From the NCBI RefSeq assembly GCF_004322395.1, contig NZ_SCTW01000008.1, positions 84,961 to 148,960 on the forward strand: DNA of 64,000 bases, read 5' to 3'. Below the pieces are notes generated by a model. The model searched no databases and was not told where the DNA came from. It was given only the letters and a program-made list of their open reading frames with translations. Source of the stretch: Methylobacter sp. (lineage in GTDB: Bacteria > Pseudomonadota > Gammaproteobacteria > Methylococcales > Methylomonadaceae). Positions within the stretch are counted from its first letter, which is position 1. Every line of letters begins with the position of its first letter. A program made the position numbers and the translations under genes. Below, in pieces: positions 8,001 to 15,362 of this stretch.

Positions 8001-8686
8001 CGATACTGGCGTTCCTGCTTTTTAAGCTCGGTATATTTTTCGGCTTTTTCGGCTTGTTTTTGCAGATGCCTGATTTGCTTTTCAACTTCGTCGCGCAAAT
8101 CGTCAAGCCGCTCCAGATTCTCACGGGTATGCTTCATCCGGGTTTCGGTTTCACTACGGCGTTCTTTGTATTTAGATACGCCCGCGGCTTCTTCGATATG
8201 AACTCTTAAATCCTCCGGCTTGGCTTCGACCATACGGGAAATCGTGCCCTGCTCGATGATCGCATAACTTCTTGACCCTAAACCGGTGCCCAGAAAAATG
8301 TCGGTAATATCTTTACGGCGGCAGCGCGACCCATTCAGCATAAACACCGATGTACCGTCGCGGCTGACCTGCCGCTTAATCGCAATAGTATCGTACTGCG
8401 AATATTCGCCGCCCAGCTTACCTTCGCTATTATTGAAAACCAACTCGACGGAAGCCGTGCTGACCGGTTTGCGTCCCGATGAACCGTTAAAGATCACGTC
8501 GGCCATACTGCCGCCGCGCAAATGCTTGGCGGAGCTTTCGCCCATCACCCAGCGCACAGCATCGATAATATTGGATTTGCCGCAGCCGTTAGGCCCGACG
8601 ATGGCAGTCAGATTACCGCTAATCGGTATGACTGTTTGATCAACAAAGGATTTGAAACCCGAAAGCTTGATTTTTTCCAGTTTCAT
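5081..8686 (-). CDS. smc: Chromosome partition protein SMC
   Basis: ATPase of the condensin complex that organises and segregates the chromosome. Its 1201 residues show the Walker A motif GPNGCGKS at 31-38, a long coiled coil, a hinge around 510-680, a second coiled coil, then the ABC signature LLSGGEKAL (from 1102) and Walker B with DEVDAP (near 1131). The protein is about 35-40 residues longer than typical Pseudomonas-type SMC. The excess maps to residues about 582-619 in the hinge, where an inverted repeat at DNA 6831-6943 is translated in frame. The head, coil and hinge frame are otherwise intact. scpA and scpB are not in the window. Confidence 0.95.
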   Translation of the reverse strand: MKLEKIKLSGFKSFVDQTVIPISGNLTAIVGPNGCGKSNIIDAVRWVMGESSAKHLRGGSMADVIFNGSSGRKPVSTASVELVFNNSEGKLGGEYSQYDTIAIKRQVSRDGTSVFMLNGSRCRRKDITDIFLGTGLGSRSYAIIEQGTISRMVEAKPEDLRVHIEEAAGVSKYKERRSETETRMKHTRENLERLDDLRDEVEKQIRHLQKQAEKAEKYTELKKQERQYRLELLAMRWNTYHQAAKQLDEKLQEVAHEHNRLFVELRDIDNNIEAKRAEHKTQQQQTNNFQGDYYQIVAEVSGLEQTIKHSESSREQTAIEINRLRQQAAESLKELEADTQQLEEIRQSLFEAEEALIVAEERQEDVLYNQQEVQQQKSSWQEQWEAYRTTTSSYKEQSEVQRVKTAQLENQNRQLQIRLDKLLSERDELESSDLQSEIESLEAGIEIIEMQRAEFHQRLEDLHQQIREQRQQVKQYHDDLHTRRSEMQSVKGKITSLELLQQHAMGKDNKHLSAWLESVDLVENRRLAEFLDVQAGWDTAIETVLGSYLEAICLESADQIIPGLQRLTDESLMLVETGVGLSSAKPSPEGEGWVRGNQNKEENLFESPHPGLLPEGEGAHAPKLLDKVKAPWDLSNLLAGVYCVEDAETARTLSAQLKPHESVITLDGTWFGSGWIKIIRAKDSKTGVLQREKELRLLKQRQEDLHVEIETFEDQLETAETGLKDAEATRESIQQQDKSLGAELSVKSAEFSARSAKLEHQQRRLEQVSNDIEEISRETAENAETIAESQMLQEQAEQIMAEQEQKKQTLEASNQDLQSQQQRIDQSANEARQQVFSLKSQIESLRSSETLTGKQLERLQLQHQQSIERIAELELNLNQTLTPMDQEKKQLEQMLLDKEQLEIRLKKQRQLQEDLEAEITQLSEEHIRVQRALEKQKEALDTIRFELQESKVRQQTVNEQLKEIDADVETVLQNLPEQAEEHSWKRTVDDLLAQIERLGTINLTAIEEFKAQSERMEFLNEQHADLIEALQTLDQAISQIDKESRLRFRETFDKINSGLQEKFPKLFGGGHAYLELTEQDELESGVNIIARPPGKKNSSIHLLSGGEKALTAVALVFSIFELNPAPFCLLDEVDAPLDDANVGRFSKMVEEMSASVQFLYISHNKVTMEIAKQLAGVTMKEPGVSRMVAVDIEEAVSLAEM
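6831..6943. repeat. Palindromic repeat inserted in frame within smc
   Basis: Two inverted halves (about 6832-6868 and 6900-6936) each contain a short CTCTCCCTC-type palindrome and meet around an A+T-rich centre; this CCCTCACCC...CTCTCC motif is a familiar intergenic repeat. On the smc strand it reads as SPEGEGWVRG...PHPGLLPEGEGA, low-complexity sequence unlike SMC hinges. There is no frameshift or stop. It is comparable in principle to the palindromic elements found inside Rickettsia genes. Confidence 0.7.
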
Positions 8687-8796
8687 AGTACTGGTATGAA
8701 TATCCCAACAGTTGAATTAAAATAACGGCCTATTATTAACGATAATTAGCCGAGTATCGACTTTTTTTGCACATCTTCTTTCTATATAAGCCCAAA

Positions 8797-9186
8797 ATGA
8801 CAACACAACCAAGCAAAGACCTGGAAACTTTCGACAATCCGCAACCAGGCCGTGATTACACGATCCGCATCGATATACCCGAGTTCACCTGCTTGTGTCC
8901 AAAAACAGGTCAACCCGACTTCGCCACGATCCAAATCGAATACGTACCGGGAGCGCTGTGCGTAGAACTCAAAGCGCTTAAATTGTACATGTGGGCATTC
9001 AGGGAGCAAGGCGCATTCCATGAAGCCGTCACTAACGAAATCCTTAATGACATCGTTAAAGCCATAGCGCCTAACTTCATGCGTATCCGCGCCGAGTTTA
9101 ATGTGCGCGGCGGCATCTACACTACCGTCGTTGTCGAACACAGAAACCCAAACTGGCAAGCGCCGGAACTGGTTACGCTGCCTTAA
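8797..9186 (+). CDS. queF: NADPH-dependent 7-cyano-7-deazaguanine reductase (QueF)
   Basis: Reduces preQ0 to preQ1 in queuosine synthesis for tRNA wobble position 34. The 129-residue product is the short, single-domain type. It has the catalytic cysteine in [12 protein letters not shown] (Cys34) and the QueF motif [10 protein letters not shown] (Glu57 onward) that binds NADPH. The ATG at 8797 ([12 protein letters not shown]) is chosen over an in-frame TTG at 8767 because family members begin at this point. It is divergent from smc. Other queuosine genes are not in the window. Confidence 0.93.
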   Translation: MTTQPSKDLETFDNPQPGRDYTIRIDIPEFTCLCPKTGQPDFATIQIEYVPGALCVELKALKLYMWAFREQGAFHEAVTNEILNDIVKAIAPNFMRIRAEFNVRGGIYTTVVVEHRNPNWQAPELVTLP

Positions 9187-9203
9187 ATCGTTTAATAATG
9201 AAT

Positions 9204-9302
9204 CCACCAAAAAGAATCGTCCACGAAAAACACAAAAAACACGAACATATTGTATTTTTCGTGCCTTTCGTGATTTTCGTGGATACCGTTCTTTTTCGGT
9301 AA
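9204..9302. repeat. Imperfect inverted repeat built on CACGAA/TTCGTG
   Basis: AAAAGAATCGTCCACGAAAAACAC on the left is mirrored by TTTCGTGATTTTCGTGGATACCGTTCTTTTT on the right. The same TTCGTGTTCTTCGTGG-type phrase appears near 1231-1256 and 4328-4346. It belongs to a dispersed intergenic repeat family rather than a terminator. Confidence 0.5.
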
Positions 9303-9313
9303 TTACCTTCATT

Positions 9314-9598
9314 ATGCCTAAGACCTACTACACCTCGGACATTGCCGTCGCATTAAAATACGACGGCAAAAACGCGCCCAAGGTTACCGCCAAAGGATCA
9401 GGTCTTACCGCAGAACAAATCCTGCAAATCGCCGAACACCACGGAATACCGCTACAAACCGAGCCGGAACTGGCAAGAATCCTGGCTCAAATCCCGTTAG
9501 GCGATGAAATCCCCAATGAACTCTATGTCGCCGTCGCGGAAATTATCGCGTTCGCGTATTTCTTAAGCGGCAAAACACCCGACAATTATAAGCCATGA
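9314..9598 (+). CDS. FlhB/EscU C-terminal-domain-like small protein
   Basis: A 94-residue stand-alone version of the cytoplasmic domain of FlhB/YscU type export-switch proteins. The start MPKTYYTSDIAVALKYDGKNAPKV is typical, followed by ITAEQI-like and PELARIL segments and a hydrophobic end (VAVAEIIAFAYFL). In FlhB this domain carries the self-cleaving NPTH site; here that segment is replaced by KYDGKNAPKVTAKG, so self-cleavage is not expected. Such orphans are widespread and usually named FlhB-related; their role is not well known. Its stop overlaps the psd start by 4 bases, so the genes are coupled. Confidence 0.8.
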   Translation: MPKTYYTSDIAVALKYDGKNAPKVTAKGSGLTAEQILQIAEHHGIPLQTEPELARILAQIPLGDEIPNELYVAVAEIIAFAYFLSGKTPDNYKP

Positions 9599-10455
9599 AC
9601 TTTAAAGAAGCCCTGACCACCCTGCCCCAATACGCTCTGCCTCATCACACCCTGTCCAGCATAATGAGCAAGTTAACCCACTGCGAAAACAAGGCCTGGA
9701 AAAACCTGTTTATCAGGCAGATCATCAAGCATTACGGCGTCAACATGGACGAAGCGTTGGAGCAGGACATCAATGCATACCAAAGCTTTAACCACTTTTT
9801 CACCCGTAAACTAAAACCCGGCGTTAGATCGTTTAGCACTGAAAGAAATGCTATCGCCTGCCCTGCCGATGGTGCAGTCAGTCAAGCCGGAGACATCACC
9901 GACGGGCAAATCTTCCAAGCCAAAGGCAAAAGCTTTACCGCAACCGATTTGCTGGGCGGCGATACAGCACGCGCCGAGCCTTTTAATAACGGCATATTTA
10001 CCACCATCTATCTGTCACCCAAAGACTATCATCGCCTACACATGCCGTTGACCGGCACCTTAAGGGAAATGGTACATATCCCCGGCCGTTTGTTCAGCGT
10101 CAATGCCGCTACCACCAATTCCGTTCCGGGATTATTCGCCAGAAACGAGCGCGTAGCAGCCATTTTTGATACCGAAGTCGGCCCGATGGCTTTGATACTG
10201 GTCGGCGCAATCTTCGTGTCCAGCGTGGAAACCGTCTGGCATGGCGTAGTGACGCCGCCGAGCATTACTTCAGTGCAAAATTGGCAGTATGGTGATGATG
10301 CCCCTACGCTGAAAATCGGCGAAGAAATGGGACGATTTAATATGGGATCTACGATTATTGTTTTGTTTGGTAAGGATAAGGCGCAGTGGGATGCCGAGTT
10401 TAAAACGGGGAAAAAGGTTAAGTTGGGGGAGTTGATTGGTCGGGTTGTTGGTTAA
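9595..10455 (+). CDS. psd: Phosphatidylserine decarboxylase proenzyme
   Basis: Makes phosphatidylethanolamine from phosphatidylserine at the inner membrane. The 286-residue proenzyme is expected to cleave itself to form a pyruvoyl group at the serine of the LGST motif; here it reads NMGST with the key Ser at position 252. Other family segments are CPADGAVS, YLSPKDYHRLHMP (catalytic His region) and GRLFSVN. The Met for Leu change in LGST keeps the Gly-Ser pair. It overlaps the upstream FlhB-like gene by 4 bases. Confidence 0.95.
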   Translation: MNFKEALTTLPQYALPHHTLSSIMSKLTHCENKAWKNLFIRQIIKHYGVNMDEALEQDINAYQSFNHFFTRKLKPGVRSFSTERNAIACPADGAVSQAGDITDGQIFQAKGKSFTATDLLGGDTARAEPFNNGIFTTIYLSPKDYHRLHMPLTGTLREMVHIPGRLFSVNAATTNSVPGLFARNERVAAIFDTEVGPMALILVGAIFVSSVETVWHGVVTPPSITSVQNWQYGDDAPTLKIGEEMGRFNMGSTIIVLFGKDKAQWDAEFKTGKKVKLGELIGRVVG

Positions 10456-10651
10456 TTTTATTCCGGTTAGGCTAAATCAAAGAGTTTTAAAGAGGTATTT
10501 TGGTTTGCATAAAAGGTTGTTATCAACGTTTCAATATTCAGAATATCTTGCCTAACGGATCGCAGAGGTTGCGTTATACATCTGTGATTGAAAATTAATA
10601 TATACCTGAAAAGGTGCCTAATTAACGTTAGGTTTTACGGGAGTTTGCATC

Positions 10652-11740
10652 ATGTTTAAGGTGGACGTAATCAACAAACAGCTTATCGAGTTAAAACTCA
10701 CGAGCTTCTCGGAGTTGGGTCTGAGAGAGCGTTTCGACATTCAAGAATGGATCGAGAAGTCACCAACCATTCTCGGCGAAGAACTGCTTGTAATTGGCAA
10801 GGAGGTTATCTTACCCTCGGGTAAACGGCTAGACCTGCTGTGTGTGGACAAAGCCGCAACGCTGGTGATTGTAGAGCTGAAGCGCGACGACTCCGGATCG
10901 TCAGTTGAGTGGCAAGCTATAAAGTATGCATCATATTGTTCCAGCTTCCTTCCCGAAGAGATATTTAAACAATTCGCCACATACTTGGACAAAACAGAAG
11001 CTGATGCGTCTAAGGGCATTGAGGAGTTCATTGACGGAGACATAGAATCACTGAATTCTAGACAGCGCATCATCCTCGCATCGAGAGAATTTAACTCTGA
11101 AGTGATATCGGCCATTCTGTGGTTGCGAGAATTCGGGATCGATATTCAATGCACAAGACTCGCGCCTTATGTCGATGCTGATGGAGGCTTATTCATCAAG
11201 CCAGAAACTATCATTCCGCTCCCAGAAGCCAAGGACTACATTGAACGAAAGGAGATAAAACAGCGGAAAGTCACGTCAGCGCCTGGGGAATGGACAGGGT
11301 ACTGGTTCGTGAACGTTGGCGAAGGCCCACATCGCACATGGGAAGATAACCTGAAGTTTGGTTTCATCGGTGCCGGTCAAGGTAAACGTTATTCATCCGC
11401 ACTGCATCGCCTATCGACCGGTGACAAGATCTACGCCTACATGAAGGGGCTTGGCTATGTCGGCTTCGGTGAGGTTACAAGTCCCGCCGTGATGATCCGC
11501 GATTTTATCGCACCGGATAGTAACGCACCTCTATTGGACGCAGGTCTAAAGGCTGCGCGGCCCGGCGAGAACTCCGACGACGAAGAATTATCCGAATGGA
11601 TTGTCGGCGTAAAGTGGATCAAGACTTTGCCTAAGACACAGGCGAAAACATTTGCTGGCGTGTTCGCTAATCAGAACGTCGTTTGCAAACTACGGCACGA
11701 ACAGACTCTAAAGTTTGTGCAACAGGCATTTGGCAAGTGA
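10652..11740 (+). CDS. NucS-like PD-(D/E)XK nuclease fused to an EVE/PUA-like domain
   Basis: A 362-residue two-domain protein. The N-terminal half resembles the NucS/DUF91 nuclease domain: residues 58-77 read GKRLDLLCVDK then LVIVELKRD, giving the catalytic Asp61, Glu75 and Lys77, followed by WQAIKYASY (about 87-95). The C-terminal part (about 215-345, beginning GYWFVNVGEG, with GDKIYAYMKGLGYVGFGEVTSPAV) looks like a PUA-superfamily EVE-like domain, a fold known to read modified bases. The likely role is cleavage of modified or damaged DNA, possibly in defence. It stands alone between a conserved operon and a repeat cluster. Function is inferred from domains only. Confidence 0.72.
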   Translation: MFKVDVINKQLIELKLTSFSELGLRERFDIQEWIEKSPTILGEELLVIGKEVILPSGKRLDLLCVDKAATLVIVELKRDDSGSSVEWQAIKYASYCSSFLPEEIFKQFATYLDKTEADASKGIEEFIDGDIESLNSRQRIILASREFNSEVISAILWLREFGIDIQCTRLAPYVDADGGLFIKPETIIPLPEAKDYIERKEIKQRKVTSAPGEWTGYWFVNVGEGPHRTWEDNLKFGFIGAGQGKRYSSALHRLSTGDKIYAYMKGLGYVGFGEVTSPAVMIRDFIAPDSNAPLLDAGLKAARPGENSDDEELSEWIVGVKWIKTLPKTQAKTFAGVFANQNVVCKLRHEQTLKFVQQAFGK

Positions 11741-11754
11741 ACGCTGTAACGCTG

Positions 11755-11880
11755 TAGTCCCGTAGGCCGGAATAAGCCAGTTCGAGCGGCAGCGAGAACT
11801 GGTGTTTCCGGCAAATACTACCCAACTCGCCGGAAACGCCACCTCGCGCTATGCGCTTGGATGGCCTTATTCCGGCCTAC
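11755..11880. repeat. REP-type repeat, copy 1 with an inverted partner
   Basis: The direct copy (11755-11816) begins CCCGTAGGCCGGAATAAGCC and ends at GTTTCCGGCAAA; an inverted copy (11829-11880) ends GGCCTTATTCCGGCCTAC. Together they could fold into a long cruciform, in the manner of E. coli BIMEs. It lies just behind the nuclease gene. Confidence 0.7.
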
Positions 11881-11902
11881 TCCTGGCGGAGGCTCGGATG
11901 AT

Positions 11903-11974
11903 ATGAATGAAAGCCGTCTTCCTGACTACTTAGAGCACATGCTCGAAGCCGCGCAGTCCCGTAGGCCGGAATAA
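11903..11974 (+). pseudogene. 5' stump of a hepT-type (DUF86/HEPN) gene
   Basis: A frame reading MNESRLPDYLEHMLEAA matches the usual beginning of HepT/DUF86 HEPN toxins of the MntA-HepT family. It then runs directly into REP copy 2 (QSRRPE, then TAA). GGCGGAGGC precedes the ATG as a ribosome binding site. The rest of hepT and the partner nucleotidyltransferase gene are missing on both sides. The stump indicates a lost toxin-antitoxin module cut at the repeat. Confidence 0.55.
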
Positions 11975-12015
11975 GCCGGTTCGAGCGACAGCGAGAACAT
12001 GTGTTTCCGGCAAAC
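11955..12015. repeat. REP-type repeat, copy 2
   Basis: About 61 bp nearly identical to the direct part of copy 1 (CCCGTAGGCCGGAATAAGCC, then AGCGAGAAC and GTGTTTCCGGCAAA). It truncates the hepT stump. The remaining sequence to 12176 shows no gene. Confidence 0.7.
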
Positions 12016-12176
12016 ACCGCCCAAGAGCTGTAACGCTTGTAAGACGGATTATTTTGTAGGGTCTAACGGCTTATTTGGATTATGTTATACATATGAAAAG
12101 TGTCTACTTAACGTTCGACAACAAAGATTAAATAGAAGAAAATCCAGGAAATGATTTCTTTGGGCAAAATAGTATT

Positions 12177-12710
12177 ATGAGAGAATCGTTATACCTTGAA
12201 GACAATGACCAACTTGTCGAAATATTAAAACAAATTCCAGCTTTTAAACCATTTAAAGATGAAAACCTCAAAAACATGCTGCGTTTAACTAAGTTACGCA
12301 CATTTTCAACCTCCGAAACGATTATTGAGGAAGGTGCATATGAAAAGAGTATGTATTTATTAATTTCTGGCGGCGTCACAATTTCAAAAAACAATAAAAT
12401 AATTTTAAATCTAAAAAGAACTGGTGATATTTTTGGCGAGATGAGCTTACTAGGTGAGGAGCCACGGTCTGCGACAGTATCTGCTGTGTCAGAGACATCA
12501 TGTTTGGTAATTGATGCTGAATATTTAGACAGTATTGACGATGAAGGTAAAAATTCATTTCATGCGGCTATTTACCATATGTTTGCAGAAATATTAGCTT
12601 ACCGTTTACGAGTGACAACAGAAAAATATACAAACGCAAACCAAGAAATTGAAAGATTGAAAAATGAGCTTGAATTACTTAAGCGGAGCGGTATTGTTAA
12701 AATAATATAG
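12177..12710 (+). CDS. Cyclic nucleotide-binding domain protein
   Basis: The 177-residue protein contains one CAP/PKA-type cyclic nucleotide-binding domain (about residues 20-135). The phosphate-binding cassette is intact: GDIFGEMSLLGEEPRSATV with Gly87, Glu88 and Arg97. The domain is followed by a helix and a C-terminal coiled coil (NQEIERLKNELELLKRS). There is no DNA-binding helix-turn-helix and no catalytic domain, so it probably acts through protein partners or dimerisation. Ligand cannot be told from sequence. It is flanked by REP repeats and its composition is A+T-richer than the core genes, which fits accessory DNA. Confidence 0.85.
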   Translation: MRESLYLEDNDQLVEILKQIPAFKPFKDENLKNMLRLTKLRTFSTSETIIEEGAYEKSMYLLISGGVTISKNNKIILNLKRTGDIFGEMSLLGEEPRSATVSAVSETSCLVIDAEYLDSIDDEGKNSFHAAIYHMFAEILAYRLRVTTEKYTNANQEIERLKNELELLKRSGIVKII

Positions 12711-12770
12711 CCCTGTAGGCCGGAATAAGCCGGTTCGAGTGATAGGAAGAACAGGTGTTTCCACTCTGGC
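12711..12770. repeat. REP-type repeat, copy 3
   Basis: Starts within a base of the preceding stop codon and reads CTGTAGGCCGGAATAAGCCG, then a decayed GTGATAGGAAGAACAGGTGTTTCC. It is the most diverged of the three direct copies. Confidence 0.65.
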
Positions 12771-12828
12771 AAAGCATCTTCTTTAGGAATAAGATCAAAT
12801 TTTCTGAAACTAAATAGGAGATGATCAT

Positions 12829-13101
12829 ATGAATAAGATTCTTCAAGTATTTTTTACACAGAAAGTTGTAGTCCTTACCTCAATGGCTTTTACATTATCA
12901 GGCTGCCCGCTCAATGTGAACTTGAATATTGCAACGGATAAACCTATTTCTCTAGCTATCGAAAAACCGCTCGAAGTGAAACTTGATGCCGGTATTGCTG
13001 TTACCGAGCTACCGCCAATAAAAGTTACCGAGCTAGCGCCGATAAAAGTCACCACGCTGCCGCCAGTAAAAGTAGGGCTCGCTCCAAAAACTAATAAATG
13101 A
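12829..13101 (+). CDS. Small lipoprotein with degenerate repeats
   Basis: The 90-residue product has a signal sequence ending in a lipobox LSGC, so it should be lipidated at Cys26 and kept in the envelope. The mature part is short and ends in three degenerate octapeptide repeats (TELPPIKV, TELAPIKV, TTLPPVKV). A ribosome binding site AGGAG precedes the ATG. No enzyme motif is visible. Family not recognised. Confidence 0.7.
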   Translation: MNKILQVFFTQKVVVLTSMAFTLSGCPLNVNLNIATDKPISLAIEKPLEVKLDAGIAVTELPPIKVTELAPIKVTTLPPVKVGLAPKTNK

Positions 13102-13522
13102 CGTGCGCTAAGCCGATTTTTAAAAGTTGCCCATCGGCAATTATCGGCGGAACGTGTTTTTTACCTTGGCAATTTATCGCCACAAACCGATATTCGCCAG
13201 CGGATCAGTAGGGAGTTTCGCTGGCTTTTAACCTGTTGAGCAATTTTGCAGGATCATCTGCATTGCTTGTAGCGCTTACCAAAGCAGCGCGGATTTTCCA
13301 GCGGCTGTTAAATGGTGAAGACGAGCTCCTGCGCGAAACTTGGCTCGGCAATCCCGCTTCAAATATTTTGACATCGCCACTCTATGTAATCCTTGCGGGC
13401 AGAGCAACAGACTATTGTCCGGCTAATAACGCTTCTACACTGTTATGAAATTCGCCAAGCTCATCCTTACATGCTATGGTTCATTCGTGCATTAAACCAA
13501 TTAATTTTTGAGAGTGATAATT
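13102..13522. other. Intergenic stretch without a supported gene
   Basis: About 420 bases. A weak hairpin (GCCGAT...ATCGGC, near 13111-13137) follows the lipoprotein gene and might act as its terminator, but it lacks a T tract. The 70-codon frame at 13236-13448 has no ribosome binding site or recognisable protein pattern. I see no further feature. Confidence 0.45.
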
Positions 13523-13909
13523 ATGAAACAGACTATCGTTTTTTTTATGTTGTGGTTACCTCTATCTGTGCTTGCAGAGAATATGGGCGGAATGAGCGAA
13601 GAACAAATGCAGCAAATGATGCAGCAGGCACAGGGCATGCAGACCTGTATGCAAAATATTGATCAAGCTGAAATGCAAGCTTTTGAACAACGTGCACAAC
13701 AAATGCAGTCCGAAACTCAAGCCCTTTGCGCCAGCGGCAAACGGGACGAAGCGATGAAAGTGGCGATGGCTTTCGGCAAAGAGGTCTCAAGCAACAAGGC
13801 CATGCAGGAAATGAAAAAGTGTGGAGAAGGCATGAAGAACATGATGCCAAAGATAATCGCTCAAACTAGCGACCAACAAAAGCCCGGTCATATCTGCGAT
13901 AATCAGTAA
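13523..13909 (+). CDS. Small secreted Met/Gln-rich protein
   Basis: Starting at the ATG at 13523, the 128-residue product has a clear signal peptide (MKQTIVFFMLWLPLSVLA, cleavage before ENMGG). The mature protein is helical and rich in Met, Gln and Lys, with cysteines in QTCMQN, ALCASG, KKCGEG and HICDNQ that could form two disulfides in the periplasm. No known domain is evident. An in-frame TTG at 13508 would add five residues and is less likely. It converges on gluQ. Confidence 0.7.
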   Translation: MKQTIVFFMLWLPLSVLAENMGGMSEEQMQQMMQQAQGMQTCMQNIDQAEMQAFEQRAQQMQSETQALCASGKRDEAMKVAMAFGKEVSSNKAMQEMKKCGEGMKNMMPKIIAQTSDQQKPGHICDNQ

Positions 13910-13928
13910 GAAAGCCGTATTATTTAAG

Positions 13929-14828
13929 TTAATCGCAACTAACGGCATGAGCCTTTTTTAACAAATCAGGATTCCAGTGCTCAATCGCCCAGCTAAGTTG
14001 TTCAGTTACAGGAGCTTGTTGCAACTCAATCGGCGGGGCTTGCCTTAATAACACTAACAATTCAAAAATGACGCGGCGCGGCGAGTTTAAATCAACCGCC
14101 GTAGCCCGTGTCTGTTTGCTGAGCTTATTGCCTTGTTCGTCAACAATGACGGGAACGTGCATGTAACCGGGCGTGGAAAGACCCAGCAGTTGTTGCAGGT
14201 AAATCTGTTTAGGCGTCTCCTCCAGTAGATCAAAACCGCGGACGATATGATTAACCTGTTGCAGATCATCGTCAATGACCACTGCAAATTGATAGGCAAT
14301 AATTCCGTCTTTGCGCTTCACGATAAAATCGCCGTCTCGCTCGGCAAGGTTATGGGAAATCAGACCCTGCAGTTCATCCTGAAATTCAATGATGCGGTTA
14401 TCGGTTTTAATGCGTAGCGCATAAGGGCTGTCAGACGGAGTTTGCCGGTCTCGGCAAATGCCTGGGTATATATCGGGCGACGCGTGTGCTCTATCGCTGG
14501 TAGTCAGCGTCTTTCTGCTGCAGGTGCATGGGTAGATAAGCTTATTGCTTTGTAACTTGTTAATAGCATCGTTATAAATGTCGATATGCCGACTTTGATA
14601 ATAAACACTACCGTCCCAATGCAGGCCAAAAGTGTCCAAAGTTTTTAAGATGACGTCAACAGAGCCTTTTACATTTCTGGGAGTGTCGAGATCATCAATG
14701 CGTAGCAACCACAAGCCTTGTTGTGAACGTGCTTGCAGAAAACCGGCAAGAGCCGTGTAAAGGGAACCGAGGTGTAAAGGGCCGGTGGGCGAAGGTGCGA
14801 ACCGGCCAATAGTGGGGCGTTTATCCAG
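13929..14828 (-). CDS. gluQ: Glutamyl-Q tRNA(Asp) synthetase
   Basis: Attaches glutamate to the queuine base of tRNA-Asp without using the anticodon loop as a full synthetase would. The catalytic region reads RPTIGRFAPSPTGPLHLGS (HIGH-type motif), a zinc site CTCSRK...YPGIC follows, and GNKLSKQ is the second class I motif. The frame is closed upstream by a TGA inside dksA and contains no ATG, GTG or TTG before IGRFAP. The best candidate start is CTG at 14828 (giving MDKRPTIGRF and 299 residues, near the usual length). An internal TTG at 14714 would delete the HIGH motif. It lies 2 bases after dksA, the normal gammaproteobacterial order. Confidence 0.88.
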   Translation of the reverse strand: MDKRPTIGRFAPSPTGPLHLGSLYTALAGFLQARSQQGLWLLRIDDLDTPRNVKGSVDVILKTLDTFGLHWDGSVYYQSRHIDIYNDAINKLQSNKLIYPCTCSRKTLTTSDRAHASPDIYPGICRDRQTPSDSPYALRIKTDNRIIEFQDELQGLISHNLAERDGDFIVKRKDGIIAYQFAVVIDDDLQQVNHIVRGFDLLEETPKQIYLQQLLGLSTPGYMHVPVIVDEQGNKLSKQTRATAVDLNSPRRVIFELLVLLRQAPPIELQQAPVTEQLSWAIEHWNPDLLKKAHAVSCD

Positions 14829-14830
14829 AC

Positions 14831-15265
14831 TTAACCCATTTGTTTTTCGCGAATTTCATCAAGTGTTTTACAATCGATACACAGACTGGCAGTGGGTCTG
14901 GCTTCCAGGCGGCGTATGCCGATTTCAATCCCGCAAGACTCACAAAAGCCGTAATTCCCTGACTCGATTTCTTTAAGAGATTCATCGATTTTCTTGATTA
15001 GCCGTCGTTCACGATCACGCGTTCTTAATTCCAGACTGAATTCTGATTCCTGGGACGCTCGATCATTAGGGTCAGGAAAATTAGATGCATCGTCTTGCAT
15101 ATGATGCACGGTTCGATCTACTTCGTGCATTAATTCGCTTTTCCAGTTTTTAAGAATAGCCTCAAAATGATTTAATTGAGCATTATTCATATATTCTTCG
15201 CCTTCTTTTTCTTGATAAGGCTTAAAACTGAAAGGTGATGCGCCAGTTTTAGAACTATCGGTCAT
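14831..15265 (-). CDS. dksA: RNA polymerase-binding transcription factor DksA
   Basis: Works with ppGpp in the RNA polymerase secondary channel to adjust rRNA and biosynthetic promoters. The 144-residue protein has the coiled-coil stalk (with [22 protein letters not shown]) and a C-terminal four-cysteine zinc finger: C108, C111, C129 and C132 in CESCG...SLCIDC. The coiled-coil tip Asp-x-x-Asp-x-Ala residues are present (DPNDRA). It is followed at once by gluQ, presumably in one transcript. Confidence 0.94.
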   Translation of the reverse strand: MTDSSKTGASPFSFKPYQEKEGEEYMNNAQLNHFEAILKNWKSELMHEVDRTVHHMQDDASNFPDPNDRASQESEFSLELRTRDRERRLIKKIDESLKEIESGNYGFCESCGIEIGIRRLEARPTASLCIDCKTLDEIREKQMG

Positions 15266-15362
15266 CCATTAACTCCTAAGACAAGATTAAATAAAACCGC
15301 GCATTTTTAGCAGAATAGCAACCGGATAGCAAGGTTTATTGATATGATCTAATGCTTTTGTT

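Noticed and set aside
2958..8639. Many long plus-strand frames opposite ligA and smc
   Set aside because: They are antisense shadows of well-supported genes with no independent starts or motifs.
13236..13448. 70-codon open frame on the plus strand
   Set aside because: No ribosome binding site, no recognisable motif and no coherent neighbour; likely chance.
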